From: Pseudomonadota bacterium
Lineage (GTDB): Bacteria > Pseudomonadota > Gammaproteobacteria > Acidiferrobacterales > Acidiferrobacteraceae
Assembly: GCA_021795715.1 (NCBI GenBank)
Contig: JAJYPD010000005.1
Span: 1 to 64,000 of the forward strand
Reading direction: 5' to 3'
Length of the DNA stretch: 64,000 nt
Position numbers and translations under genes: made by a program
Shown: piece after piece, positions 22,453 to 31,120 of the stretch
How positions within the stretch are numbered: position 1 is the first letter of the stretch
How the letters are laid out: each line of letters opens with the position of its first letter
The notes under the pieces: generated by a model
The model's database searches: none
Seen by the model: the letters and a program-made list of their open reading frames with translations, nothing else
What the model was told of the DNA's origin: nothing

Positions 22453-23301
22453 TTAGAGCAGGGATTGGAACAGGAATTCGGGCGAAGCGAGCGCTGCGCG
22501 GTGTATTCCGTCGTTGTAGTAACGGGTCGCAAAATCGCGCTCCGCCACGGCTTCTTCCCGGAATCCGGCGAGCGTGGTGTCGCGGCGTGCCATCGTGGCG
22601 CTCCACCAGCCGGACGGGTAGGTGCACTGCGGGAAATAGAGGGTGGCGACGTCGAGGAAGTTGGCCCCCCGCAGCGCCTCATGCATGCTTTTGATCAGCC
22701 CGGCATGGAAGAGCGGCGATTCGCTCTGACCCACCACGATGCCGTCTCGTGCGAGCGCGCGCAGACAGTCTGCGTAGAACGCCTGGCCAAACAGTCCGGC
22801 CGCCGGACCGACCGGGTCGGTGGAATCGACGATGATGACGTCGTAGCTTCCCGCCGGCGCATCCTTGACCCACTTTATGCCATCCTGGAAATGCAGGTGA
22901 GCCCGCGGATCGGCGTTGGCGGCACACAATTCGGGAAAATAACGTTCCGCCACGCGGGTGACCCGTTCGTCGAGTTCGACCTGATCGACGTGCCGGACCT
23001 CTTCGTGTTTCAGGACTTCACGCAACGTTCCACAATCGCCGCCGCCAATGATGAGGACCCGCTCGGGCTTCTCATGGGTGAACAGGGCGGGATGGGACAT
23101 CATTTCGTGGTAGACGAAATTGTCACGGTCGGTGACCATGACCAGCCCGTCGAGTGTCATCAGCGTGCCGAATGTTTCGGTTTCATAGATCTCGATACGC
23201 TGGTACGGGGATTGCTCGTCGTGCAGCTTTTCCTTGATGCGCAGCGAAATGGCCGAGCCTTGGCCCGCCCATTCCTCGCTGTACCAGCCGTCCCGTTCCA
23301 T
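22453..23301 (-). CDS. speE: Polyamine aminopropyltransferase (spermidine synthase family)
   Basis: The enzyme transfers aminopropyl from decarboxylated S-adenosylmethionine to an amine, classically putrescine. The 282-residue protein begins [11 protein letters not shown] and contains YQRIEIYET, the Rossmann motif VLIIGGGDCGTLREVLKH, VELDERV, and the catalytic region VDSTDPVGPA. The Gly commonly following GGGD is Cys here. The start at 23301 shares one base with the pdaD stop. Because the operon makes agmatine (PdaD) and has no agmatinase, agmatine may be the true acceptor, giving N1-aminopropylagmatine as in thermophiles; this is inference. The symbol denotes the family. Confidence 0.92.
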   Translation of the reverse strand: MERDGWYSEEWAGQGSAISLRIKEKLHDEQSPYQRIEIYETETFGTLMTLDGLVMVTDRDNFVYHEMMSHPALFTHEKPERVLIIGGGDCGTLREVLKHEEVRHVDQVELDERVTRVAERYFPELCAANADPRAHLHFQDGIKWVKDAPAGSYDVIIVDSTDPVGPAAGLFGQAFYADCLRALARDGIVVGQSESPLFHAGLIKSMHEALRGANFLDVATLYFPQCTYPSGWWSATMARRDTTLAGFREEAVAERDFATRYYNDGIHRAALASPEFLFQSLL

Positions 23302-23777
23302 TACAGATCCCAGAGCACGACGGCGGCGAACGCCGCGCCGATCTTGTCCACCCGGTGATCGATGGCCGCGGATTTCAGCGTCTTGATTTCCCAACCGCGC
23401 ATGCGCATGCCTTCTTCGGCCATGCGCCGTACCACCGATTCGGCATCCTCGCGGTGACCATGAGCATGGTATTCCATGATGAGGCCGGGTTTGGCGGGAT
23501 CCGTAGGCCAGGCTGCCGCCACGGCGGCGCAGATCATCGACCCGGGAATGTCCGATTCCATCGCCGCGTAGGCGACCGGCACGAGCGCGCCGGGGGGCAG
23601 ATGCAGTTCCTCCCGGCGCACCTCGCGCGTTCCAGGCGGAACGATCGACGACATCTTTACCAGGTTGGTGTTGCCGATGCCGGCCGCCAGCAGGGCGCCA
23701 TCGAAGGCGTTCAATGGCGTATAGCCCTCACTGGCCCCGGTCACAAACGTGTGGGACGTCGGTGTCTTGATGATCAT
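23301..23777 (-). CDS. pdaD: Pyruvoyl-dependent arginine decarboxylase
   Basis: The enzyme converts arginine to agmatine and CO2 using a pyruvoyl group made by self-cleavage. The 158-residue proenzyme has the cleavage site KMSSIVPPG; cutting between Ser43 and Ser44 would create the pyruvoyl on the larger chain. Other family features are GIGNTNLV before the site, PVAYAAMES and IMEYHAHGH after it. The type is common in archaea and scattered in bacteria, unlike the PLP-dependent SpeA of most proteobacteria. It lies 10 bases after speD and touches speE. Confidence 0.93.
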   Translation of the reverse strand: MIIKTPTSHTFVTGASEGYTPLNAFDGALLAAGIGNTNLVKMSSIVPPGTREVRREELHLPPGALVPVAYAAMESDIPGSMICAAVAAAWPTDPAKPGLIMEYHAHGHREDAESVVRRMAEEGMRMRGWEIKTLKSAAIDHRVDKIGAAFAAVVLWDL

Positions 23778-23787
23778 GACGAACGCC

Positions 23788-24198
23788 CTAGGCGATCTGG
23801 CCTGCTACGAGTTTAATGGACGGGCGCTCGTTCTTGACGGCCGTCATCATGTCGATCTGGCCCCGATGGACCTCCATCGTCGACACGTGCACTGCTCCCA
23901 GGGCCTCACGCAGGTGATGAAAGCCGGTTTCCGCCGATACCGAGTCGCCGCAGGTGAATAGATCCACCGCCGCGTAGCCGTATTCCGGCCAGGTGTGGAT
24001 CGCCAGATGGCTTTCGGCAATGATCACGGCTCCGGAAACGCCGTGCGGGGAAAAATGGTGAAACGTCTCCGTGACAATCGTGGCGCCGGATTTCACGGCG
24101 GCCTCCAGCATGTGATGCCGAATGTATGCAACGTCGTTTAGCTGCTCTTGGTTGCATCCATAAAACTCGGCCACAATCTGATGTCCAAGTGAGCGCAT
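23788..24198 (-). CDS. speD: S-adenosylmethionine decarboxylase proenzyme, small prokaryotic type
   Basis: SpeD produces decarboxylated AdoMet, the aminopropyl donor. The 136-residue proenzyme self-cleaves in [12 protein letters not shown] between Glu62 and Ser63 to form its pyruvoyl cofactor. The conserved catalytic Cys is at position 83 (FTCGD). This is the short class 1b-like form. The start at 24198 follows GGAGG; the longer frame has no family resemblance. It heads the speD-pdaD-speE operon, so both decarboxylases in the unit are pyruvoyl enzymes. Confidence 0.95.
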   Translation of the reverse strand: MRSLGHQIVAEFYGCNQEQLNDVAYIRHHMLEAAVKSGATIVTETFHHFSPHGVSGAVIIAESHLAIHTWPEYGYAAVDLFTCGDSVSAETGFHHLREALGAVHVSTMEVHRGQIDMMTAVKNERPSIKLVAGQIA

Positions 24199-24298
24199 GG
24201 GCAAGCCCTCCAATTTTGTTGCTGAGGAACTCCAAGACCTTCGTCTATGACAGTTCCGTTGAAGTAGCTCCCGTGCACACCCGGTCAGCGTTAGGCCC

Positions 24299-24319
24299 GT
24301 TAACGATCGGATCGCTAAC
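24299..24319. promoter_or_regulatory. Palindrome upstream of speD
   Basis: GTTAACGATC-G-GATCGCTAAC is a 21-base inverted repeat with one mismatch per arm, about 100 bases before speD. It could be an operator. No regulator is known from the sequence and no clear promoter was found beside it. Confidence 0.35.
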
Positions 24320-24407
24320 AAGAATGGCGGCCGCCTTCGGTGCCGTGGAATCGGGCGAATGATAGGCATGTTTTCCATGCAATGCAATTTGATTTTACGT
24401 TTGCATG

Positions 24408-24443
24408 AAAAAAAACTGCCAGGCGGTCCCCCGAAGGGCCGCC
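24408..24443 (-). terminator. Terminator after the SPOR gene
   Basis: On the minus strand a GGCGG...CCGCC hairpin with a TTCG-type tip is followed within six bases by eight T residues. It ends the ponA-to-SPOR transcript. Confidence 0.75.
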
Positions 24444-24452
24444 GCGGGCCGT

Positions 24453-25070
24453 TCAGCGGGCCGGCGTCTCTTTTAATACAATGGGTTGCAGCGCCATCCG
24501 CCCGAGTATGGTGCGCACTTTGGCGAGCTGGCGGCGGTGCAGGGGTCCGACGCGCACACGGTAGAAGATGCCGCGGCCGCTGATGCGGGCCCGCTCGATA
24601 TAGGCGTGCAGGTCGCGCAGCGTGAGCCTGGCAACGAGCAACTGGGCATCTTTTTCGTCCGGGAAGGACGCCGCCTGCAGGGTGTACCGCCCGCCCGACG
24701 CAAACACGGGATGGGTTGCGCTTCCCGGGGTGTGCAGGTGCTGCGCGTGCGGGAAGATGCCCTGGCGAGGGTGGCGGAGCTTCGGCAGGATAGTGTAGAA
24801 ATCGAACTGTGTGGCCGCCGGCAAACCCGGTGCCGGGCCTTTGGGGACGGGGGCCTTGGGGCGCGGCGGCGGCGCCTGGGGCGGCGCCGGCCGACTTGGG
24901 CTTGGTGTGGCGCTTTTCAGCGGAATCCGCGCATGGCGGCGCAAAAAGTGGTATCCGAGGACACCGAGACCCGCGCCCACCAGCAGCGTGACGATGACGA
25001 CCAGCGCAAACGGGGATCCCTCGGATGAGCGGGTCCGCGCCCGGCCGGTGCGGCGGCGCGGCGCCGTCAT
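24453..25070 (-). CDS. SPOR-domain inner-membrane protein (FtsN-like)
   Basis: This 205-residue bitopic protein has a short basic cytoplasmic tail, one membrane helix (about residues 22-42, ALVVIVTLLVGAGLGVLGY), a proline-rich periplasmic linker (about 50-85), and a C-terminal SPOR domain. The domain contains YTLQAASFPDEKDAQLLVARL and YRVRVGPLHRRQLAKV. SPOR domains bind denuded glycan at the division septum. The layout and linkage to argS match the ftsN-type gene of many gammaproteobacteria, but the protein is short. It shares one base with the argS stop. Confidence 0.85.
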   Translation of the reverse strand: MTAPRRRTGRARTRSSEGSPFALVVIVTLLVGAGLGVLGYHFLRRHARIPLKSATPSPSRPAPPQAPPPRPKAPVPKGPAPGLPAATQFDFYTILPKLRHPRQGIFPHAQHLHTPGSATHPVFASGGRYTLQAASFPDEKDAQLLVARLTLRDLHAYIERARISGRGIFYRVRVGPLHRRQLAKVRTILGRMALQPIVLKETPAR

Positions 25071-26791
25071 TACATCGCCTCCGGGGCGCTCACGCCGAGC
25101 ACCATAAGCCCGTTGGCCAGCACCTGCCGCACCGCCAGCAGGAGCGTGAGACGCGCCTGGCGCAGCGGATCTTCAGCGCTCAAAAACGCCTGCGCGTTGT
25201 AATAGGCGTGCAGAAGGCTTGCGAGCTCCCGGAGGTAGTAGGCGAGCTGGTGCGGCTCACGCGTTTCGGCGGCCTCCTCGATCACCTGCGTGTACTGATT
25301 CAGCGCGCGCAGCAAGGCGAGCTCCTCGCCGGCCGTCAGCAGCCCGAGATCACTCGCGCCGGGTTCAGCCATGGTTTGTCCGCGCTCGCGCATCTGCCGG
25401 AACACGCTGACAATGCGCGCGTGCGCGTACTGGACATAGAACACGGGGTTTTCGTTTGAGCGCGATTTGGCGAGGTCCAGGTCGAAATCCATGTGCTGCT
25501 CGCTTTTGCGCAGGACATAGAAAAAACGCGCCGCGTCGTTGCCCACCTCCTTGCGCAGCTCACGCAGGGTGACGAAATCTCCGCTGCGGGTCGACATCTG
25601 GGCGCGCTGGCCGCCGCGGTAGAGGATGGCGAACTGCACGAGCAGGATCTCCAGCCGCGCAGGATCGCGTCCCATGGCGGTAACGGCGCCCTTGACCCGG
25701 GGAATATAGCCGTGGTGATCGGCGCCCCAGATGTTGATGAGGTGGTCGTACCCGCGCTCGTATTTTTCCAGGTGATAGGCGATATCCGAGGCAAAGTAGG
25801 TCGGCACCGCGTTTTCGCGTACGACCACCCGATCCTTTTCGTCGCCGTAACGGGTCGCGCGGAACCAGTGCGCGCCGTCTTTTTCGTACAGGTCACCATG
25901 GGCTGCGAGAAGCGCCAGCGCGCGTTTTATCGCGCCGCTTTCGACGAGCGACCGTTCCGAGTACCAGCGGTCATAGCGGACGCCGAACTCCTCCAGGTCC
26001 TCGCGGATGTCGGCGAGCATCGCCTTCAGGCCGGTTCCGTGCAGCGTGCCGTACAGGGGTCCGAGTGCCGCTTTCAGGTGGGCGATGCGCGCATCGGTGA
26101 TCGCCTCGATGTCATCACCCGTGACGGGCGCGTCGTCTGGCCGGATCAGGCTGTCGCCTGCGGCCTCTTTCAGGTGGCGGGCGATATCGTGAACATAATC
26201 ACCGCGGTAACCATTGGCAGGGAAGGCGACCGGCTGCCCGCAAGCCTCCATGTAGCGCGCCCAGACGCTGAGTGCCAGGATATCCATCTGGCGCCCGGCG
26301 TCGTTGACGTAGTATTCGCGCTCCACGGTGTATCCGGCGCTCGTCATCAGGCGCGCCAGGGAGTCACCGTAGGCGGCGCCGCGGCCGTGGCCCACGTGAA
26401 GCGGCCCATTGGGGTTGGCGGATACGAACTCCAGCAGTACGCGCTTGCCGTTGGCGGGCAGGTAGCCGAAGGTATCGCCCTGTCCGAGGATTTCGGGGAC
26501 GATATCACGCCATGCCCCGGCACTTACGAAGAAATTGAGAAAGCCCGGTCCGGCCACCTCGACCCGTTCGATCAGCCGGCTTGGGGGGATGGCGGCGCGA
26601 ATCCGTTCGGCCAGGGCGCGCGGCGCCACGCCCATGGCCTTGGCGGCGGCAAGCGCCACGTTCGAGGCGAAGTCGCCATGCCCATCCTGCCGGGGCCGGG
26701 TCAGGTCGACCTCCGTGGGCCCCCGAAATTCCCCTTTTGTGCTCAGCCCGTCGAGGGTGTCTTTCAGCAAAGAGGCGATTTTGCGCTTCAC
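25070..26791 (-). CDS. argS: Arginyl-tRNA synthetase
   Basis: ArgS charges tRNA-Arg with arginine. The 573-residue class I enzyme has an N-terminal Arg-tRNA recognition domain (residues 1-90), the nucleotide-binding signature SANPNGPLHVGHGRG with the HIGH-type element, the catalytic core with YYVNDAGRQ, the region QMSTRSGDFVTLRELRKEVG in place of KMSKS, and a C-terminal anticodon-binding helical domain (DALR). Translation begins at GTG (26789-26791), preceded by AAGGA. It follows the hypothetical gene by 64 bases and overlaps the SPOR gene. Confidence 0.96.
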   Translation of the reverse strand: MKRKIASLLKDTLDGLSTKGEFRGPTEVDLTRPRQDGHGDFASNVALAAAKAMGVAPRALAERIRAAIPPSRLIERVEVAGPGFLNFFVSAGAWRDIVPEILGQGDTFGYLPANGKRVLLEFVSANPNGPLHVGHGRGAAYGDSLARLMTSAGYTVEREYYVNDAGRQMDILALSVWARYMEACGQPVAFPANGYRGDYVHDIARHLKEAAGDSLIRPDDAPVTGDDIEAITDARIAHLKAALGPLYGTLHGTGLKAMLADIREDLEEFGVRYDRWYSERSLVESGAIKRALALLAAHGDLYEKDGAHWFRATRYGDEKDRVVVRENAVPTYFASDIAYHLEKYERGYDHLINIWGADHHGYIPRVKGAVTAMGRDPARLEILLVQFAILYRGGQRAQMSTRSGDFVTLRELRKEVGNDAARFFYVLRKSEQHMDFDLDLAKSRSNENPVFYVQYAHARIVSVFRQMRERGQTMAEPGASDLGLLTAGEELALLRALNQYTQVIEEAAETREPHQLAYYLRELASLLHAYYNAQAFLSAEDPLRQARLTLLLAVRQVLANGLMVLGVSAPEAM

Positions 26792-26855
26792 GGAAAATCC
26801 TTGTCAGTCAGTGGTGCGGGTGCAGGTCAGCCGGTGGCGCCAACGATAGCACGCC

Positions 26856-27482
26856 CTAGGCGCTGGCGGCGATAAGTGCCGCCACATCCTTTTGGGAAGC
26901 GCGCGCCATCGGCTGGCCATCGACCGGGGAGAGCGGGGTTTCGCGTATGGCCTGCGGGGTGAAGATGTAGAGGGCAAGCGGGGTGTCGCCGGCCACGAAG
27001 CGCAGCACCGGTATCTGGTCATACCGTTCGCGCCCGTAGCGCAACCGCCGCTCTTCCAGATCGTGCGGGATGTCGTGACTGCTGAGAAAGAGGTCGACGT
27101 CTTCGAGCGAATCGGCCGCCAGATGCAGTTGCACCTCCGGAAAGCGGGGGAGCGCGCCGCTCAAGACTTCGCCGACCAGCCGCGGTGCAAAGGGCGCCAG
27201 CAGTTCCATGGCCCGGACCGCCGTTTGCCGCAGCGCCCGCAGCGCTTGCCGGTGTTCCTGATGGAAGAGCTGCAGGCGCTCTTTCAGGGCCGCTTCGATT
27301 TCGGCGTTTGCCGGCCAGTGTTTGTCTTCGGGCAGATTCAACCGGTGCGCCGCCTTGCGCTTGGCCAGCTGGTAGTCGCGAACGCCCTCTTCGGCCATGA
27401 TGCGGGCCGCCTCCGCGACCATCCGCTGGCGGGTCACGGATTCCATCCGGCGGTTCCCGCCATGCCGTCCCGCCCGCACCAT
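26856..27482 (-). CDS. Conserved-looking hypothetical protein between ponA and argS
   Basis: This is a 208-residue soluble protein with no family I can name. The start is set at 27482 because its ATGA overlaps the ponA stop; a second Met at 27446 (MESVTRQRM) is a good alternative. The N-terminal half is helical and basic (ARIMAEEGVRDYQLAKRKAA, HRLNLPEDKHWP) and reads like a DNA- or nucleotide-associated helical bundle. The C-terminal half is a mixed domain (VQLHLAADSLEDVDLFLSS, YGRERYDQIPVLRF). The codon usage and tight overlap mark it as real. It may act in cell-wall work or tRNA charging by association, but nothing in the sequence shows which. Confidence 0.75.
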   Translation of the reverse strand: MVRAGRHGGNRRMESVTRQRMVAEAARIMAEEGVRDYQLAKRKAAHRLNLPEDKHWPANAEIEAALKERLQLFHQEHRQALRALRQTAVRAMELLAPFAPRLVGEVLSGALPRFPEVQLHLAADSLEDVDLFLSSHDIPHDLEERRLRYGRERYDQIPVLRFVAGDTPLALYIFTPQAIRETPLSPVDGQPMARASQKDVAALIAASA

Positions 27483-29908
27483 CAGAACAGTCCGCTGCGG
27501 ACGTCCTGAGCCGGGGACGGCGTGGGTGGTCCGCTGCTGCCAGCCGCGTTGCTGTTGGGGGCGGTGCCCTTGATGAAGTATTCGCGCATGGCCAGCGGAT
27601 TGCTTGGGCTTGTCAGTTCGCCCGTGTCGCGGTTGATGTCGGCGCTGACGATGCCTTTGGGCATCGGGAATGGGGTATCCGGGCGGCCGGCAAGCGCTGC
27701 GCCCATATAACGGATCCAGATGGGCAAAGCGGCGTTGGCCCCCACTTCGTAGCGGCCAAGCGAGGCCGGAATCGGGAAGCCCATCCATGCCGTCGTTTCC
27801 AGGTAAGGACTAAAGCCCGAGAACCAGGCATTGCGCTCGTGATTGGACGTTCCGGTCTTGCCGGCGAGATCGATGCGCTTCAACGACAAAGCCCGTTGTC
27901 CGGTGCCCGAGCGGATCACGCTTTCCATCATGCTGGTCATGATGTAGGCGTTTTGCGCGGTAATGACGCGCGGCGCGTACCGGGGCGCGGGCGTGCCGAC
28001 GGGCGTGCTGGCCGGCGGTGTCGCGGCGTTGCCCGGCGGCGGCACCACCAGCGGATTGGCATGCCAGACGACCTTACCCTTTTCGTCGACGATTTTGCGG
28101 ATGAAGTACGGACGCACGCGGTAGCCGCCATTGGCGAAAACGGTGTAGGCGCGCGCCATTTCGAGAGGCGTCAAGGTCGCGCTGCCCAGCACCAAAGACA
28201 GGCTGTGCGGCAACTGTGACTCCTTGAAACCAAAGCGTTCGGCGTAGCGGATGGCGTAGCCGATGCCGACTGCGCGCAGCACGCGTATGGAGACGAGGTT
28301 GATCGACCGGGCCAGCGCGACCCGCAGCCGCGTCATACCGAGAAAGTGTTCGGAAAAATTGTGCGGCCGCCAGAGTTCTCCGTGGGCGCCACTTAGCGCC
28401 ACGATCGGCGCGCCACTGAACATGCTGGCCGCCGTGTAGCCCTTGGCGAGCGCCGCCGAATAAACAAAGGGCTTGAAGCTCGAGCCAGGCTGCCGGTAGG
28501 CCTGTGTCACGCAGTTGAAGTTGTCGTGGTAGAAGTCAAAGCCGCCGACCAAAGCCGCGACGGCGCCATCGTCGGGGCGCAGTGACACGAGCGCCGCATA
28601 GGGCTTTGGAATCTGCGACAGGGCCCAGTTGCCCGGCGCCACGTGATTCAGATAGACGACATCGCCGGCGGCCAGGATCTGTCCGGCGCTCGTCGGTGCC
28701 GGCCCTTCGGTGTTGACCGTCAGAAAGCGGGCGGCCCAGGCCAGTCCGGGCCAGCCAATGGTGACGGTGCGCCGGTCAAGGTCGTAGATCGTCACCGACC
28801 GGTGTCCGACCCGGGTCACGATCCCGGGGACCAGGCCGCCGACCGTCGTGTAGGGACGCAGGGCCTTGTCCAGCGTCTTCTTGGACGCGAGGTCGGCGGT
28901 GGGCACCACAGCCGCCGGACCATAATAACCGTGGCGGATATTGTAGTTCAGCAGTTCCTGGCGCACCGCTTCATCGGCCGCCGTCTGCTCCTTGGCGCCG
29001 AGGGTCGTGTAGACGGTGTAGCCGTCGTCATAGGTCTTCTGGCGTCCGTAATGCGCAATCATGTATTCGCGGACCATCTCGGCGACGTAGGGCGCGCTCA
29101 CCTGATAATGGAGGGCGTGCAGCCGCGTGGCGACTGGCGAGGCGTTGGCCGCCTCGTATTGGGCCTTGGTGATGTACCCGAGGACATGCATCCGGTGGAG
29201 AACATACTGGCGGCGGATGCGCGCATTGTGGGGGTGGTCGATCGGGTTGTCGAGCGACGGTGCCTGCGGCAGTCCCGCCAGCATGGCCAGCTGCGGCAGG
29301 GTCAGATCCTTCAGGGATTTGCCATAGTAGGTATGCGCGGCCGCCTCGAAGCCGTAGGCGTGGTTGCCGAGGAAAATCTTGTTCAGATAAAGCTGCAGGA
29401 TTTCCTGCTTGGACAGCTGCCGGGCAATCTTGAAGGCCAGCAACACTTCCTTGATCTTGCGCGTGAAGGTCTTGCGCGGACTAAGAAAATAATTGCGTGC
29501 CACCTGCATGGTGATGGTGCTCGCGCCCTCGGCTTTGCGCCCCGTGAGGAGGTCGACCCACGCTGCGCGGACGATGCCAAGCAGGTCGATCCCGGGGTTG
29601 GAATAAAACGAACTGTCCTCGGCCGCGAGCACCGCGTCGATCAGCGTTTTCGGCACCTGCTTCAAGGTGACGGGCATCCGTTCCTCGTCGCCGAATTCCG
29701 CAATGAGGGCACCGTGGCGTGTCACTACGCGCAAGGGCGCCTTCAGGCGTTTATGCATGATGTTGTGGACGGACGGCAGCGTTGGCGCAATCACTAGCGC
29801 CGTGACGCCGGCAAGCAGCACACCGGCTGCAAACATTCCGAAGAAAACCAGTAGGAGACGAAAACCTAGCCGGCGCGATGGGGTGGTCGGCATGTGTGCG
29901 GGATCCAT
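27482..29908 (-). CDS. mrcA: Penicillin-binding protein 1A (bifunctional class A PBP)
   Basis: This 808-residue inner-membrane enzyme polymerises and crosslinks peptidoglycan. One N-terminal membrane helix (about 15-42) is followed by a GT51 glycosyltransferase with AAEDSSFYSNPGID (catalytic Glu97) and GASTITMQVARN, then an insert domain, then the transpeptidase with its serine motif SSFK, the SIN motif, and KTGT near residue 690. Length matches PBP1A. A second Met lies five codons into the frame; neither start has a good ribosome site. It is divergent from pilM, the usual ponA-pilM arrangement in gammaproteobacteria. Confidence 0.95.
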   Translation of the reverse strand: MDPAHMPTTPSRRLGFRLLLVFFGMFAAGVLLAGVTALVIAPTLPSVHNIMHKRLKAPLRVVTRHGALIAEFGDEERMPVTLKQVPKTLIDAVLAAEDSSFYSNPGIDLLGIVRAAWVDLLTGRKAEGASTITMQVARNYFLSPRKTFTRKIKEVLLAFKIARQLSKQEILQLYLNKIFLGNHAYGFEAAAHTYYGKSLKDLTLPQLAMLAGLPQAPSLDNPIDHPHNARIRRQYVLHRMHVLGYITKAQYEAANASPVATRLHALHYQVSAPYVAEMVREYMIAHYGRQKTYDDGYTVYTTLGAKEQTAADEAVRQELLNYNIRHGYYGPAAVVPTADLASKKTLDKALRPYTTVGGLVPGIVTRVGHRSVTIYDLDRRTVTIGWPGLAWAARFLTVNTEGPAPTSAGQILAAGDVVYLNHVAPGNWALSQIPKPYAALVSLRPDDGAVAALVGGFDFYHDNFNCVTQAYRQPGSSFKPFVYSAALAKGYTAASMFSGAPIVALSGAHGELWRPHNFSEHFLGMTRLRVALARSINLVSIRVLRAVGIGYAIRYAERFGFKESQLPHSLSLVLGSATLTPLEMARAYTVFANGGYRVRPYFIRKIVDEKGKVVWHANPLVVPPPGNAATPPASTPVGTPAPRYAPRVITAQNAYIMTSMMESVIRSGTGQRALSLKRIDLAGKTGTSNHERNAWFSGFSPYLETTAWMGFPIPASLGRYEVGANAALPIWIRYMGAALAGRPDTPFPMPKGIVSADINRDTGELTSPSNPLAMREYFIKGTAPNSNAAGSSGPPTPSPAQDVRSGLF

Positions 29909-29932
29909 GCTATCTCGTAAGCGGGTGGGCCC

Positions 29933-29961
29933 AGTATAAAGGTAATGGCGGCGAAGCCCAA
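29933..29961 (-). promoter_or_regulatory. Candidate sigma-70 promoter for ponA (mrcA)
   Basis: On the minus strand TTGGGC (29956-29961) and TATACT (29933-29938) are 17 bases apart, leaving a leader of only about 20 bases. Confidence 0.5.
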
Positions 29962-29965
29962 GGAT

Positions 29966-29995
29966 TTGTCATTGCTGCCCAGCGTGATCTATAGT
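29966..29995 (+). promoter_or_regulatory. Sigma-70 promoter for the pilMNOPQ operon
   Basis: TTGTCA (29966-29971) and TATAGT (29990-29995) each match five of six consensus positions with an 18-base spacer. Transcription would start near 30002. Confidence 0.65.
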
Positions 29996-30055
29996 CTGGG
30001 TAAGCTCAACTAAAGAGCGATTTACCGGACATAAGTTCCGGAAATAGGGAGGAAT

Positions 30056-31120
30056 TTGGAACTGTTTAGCCGGAAAAAGCTACCGCTTGTCGGTCTGGAC
30101 ATCAGTACGTCGTCCGTCAAAGTGCTGGAACTGGCGAAAGTGCAGAACCAGTACCGGGTTGAACGCTTCGCCGTCGAGCCGTTGCCGCAAAACGCCATTG
30201 TCGAACGCGCCATTGCCGATGTGGAGCAGGTGGGTGCGACGGTTCATCGGGCCATCAAGCGCTCGGGCGCCAAGACCCGCCGCGTGGCCGTGGCCGTTGG
30301 CGCAAGCCAGGCGATTTCGAAAACGCTGCGTCTGTCGGCGGAATTTTCCGAGAGCGAAATTCAGACGCAGGTCGAGCTCGACGCCGAACATCACATTCCC
30401 TATCCGCTCAATGAGGTCAATCTCGACTTTCAGGTGCTGGGTCCGGCTCCGGACAGCCCCGGGGAGGTCGACGTCCTGATGGTGGCCTGCCGCAAGGAGG
30501 TGGTCGACGATTATGTCGCCGTCGTGCAGGCACGGGGCTACGAGCCCGTCATCGTCGACGTCGAGACGTATGCGATGGAAAACGCCTACGCGCTCATCGC
30601 CGAGCAGATGGCCGGCGGGGGCATGGAAAAGACCGCGGCCATTTTTGACATCGGGGCCACCACCACCGTCATCAATGTCATGCACAGCCTGCGCTCCGTC
30701 TACAGCCGGACGAGCAGCTTTGGCGGCCGCCAGCTGACCGAGGAGGTCCAGCGCCGTTACGGTCTTTCCTATGACGAGGCCGGTCTCGCCAAGCGGCAAG
30801 GCGGCCTCCCGGACACCTACCAGAGCGAGGTGTTGCGGCCCTTCATGGAGGCGATGTGCCAGGAAGTCATGCGCGCCCTGCAATTTTTCTACTCGGCCAG
30901 CCCTTTCAACAAGGTCGACATGGTGCTGCTTGCCGGAGGTTGCGCGCAGATTCCCGGCATTGACAAGCTGCTTGCCAGCCGTCTCGGTGTGCAGACGGTG
31001 ATTGCCAATCCCTTTGCCGGCATGTCGCTCGCCTCGCGCATCAAACCGCAACTCTTTGCCAGCGAGGCGCCATCCCTGATGGTCGGCTGCGGGCTGGCGC
31101 TACGTGGATTGGATCAATGA
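30056..31120 (+). CDS. pilM: Type IV pilus assembly protein PilM
   Basis: PilM is the cytoplasmic actin-like ATPase-fold protein that docks on the tail of PilN and couples the secretion motors to the PilNOP ring. The 354-residue protein has LVGLDISTSSVKVLEL as the first phosphate-binding strand, AAIFDIGATTTVINV as the second, and VLLAGGCAQIPG near the C terminus. Translation starts at TTG with GGGAGG just upstream. It overlaps pilN by four bases. The promoter at 29966-29995 drives the operon. Confidence 0.95.
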   Translation: MELFSRKKLPLVGLDISTSSVKVLELAKVQNQYRVERFAVEPLPQNAIVERAIADVEQVGATVHRAIKRSGAKTRRVAVAVGASQAISKTLRLSAEFSESEIQTQVELDAEHHIPYPLNEVNLDFQVLGPAPDSPGEVDVLMVACRKEVVDDYVAVVQARGYEPVIVDVETYAMENAYALIAEQMAGGGMEKTAAIFDIGATTTVINVMHSLRSVYSRTSSFGGRQLTEEVQRRYGLSYDEAGLAKRQGGLPDTYQSEVLRPFMEAMCQEVMRALQFFYSASPFNKVDMVLLAGGCAQIPGIDKLLASRLGVQTVIANPFAGMSLASRIKPQLFASEAPSLMVGCGLALRGLDQ

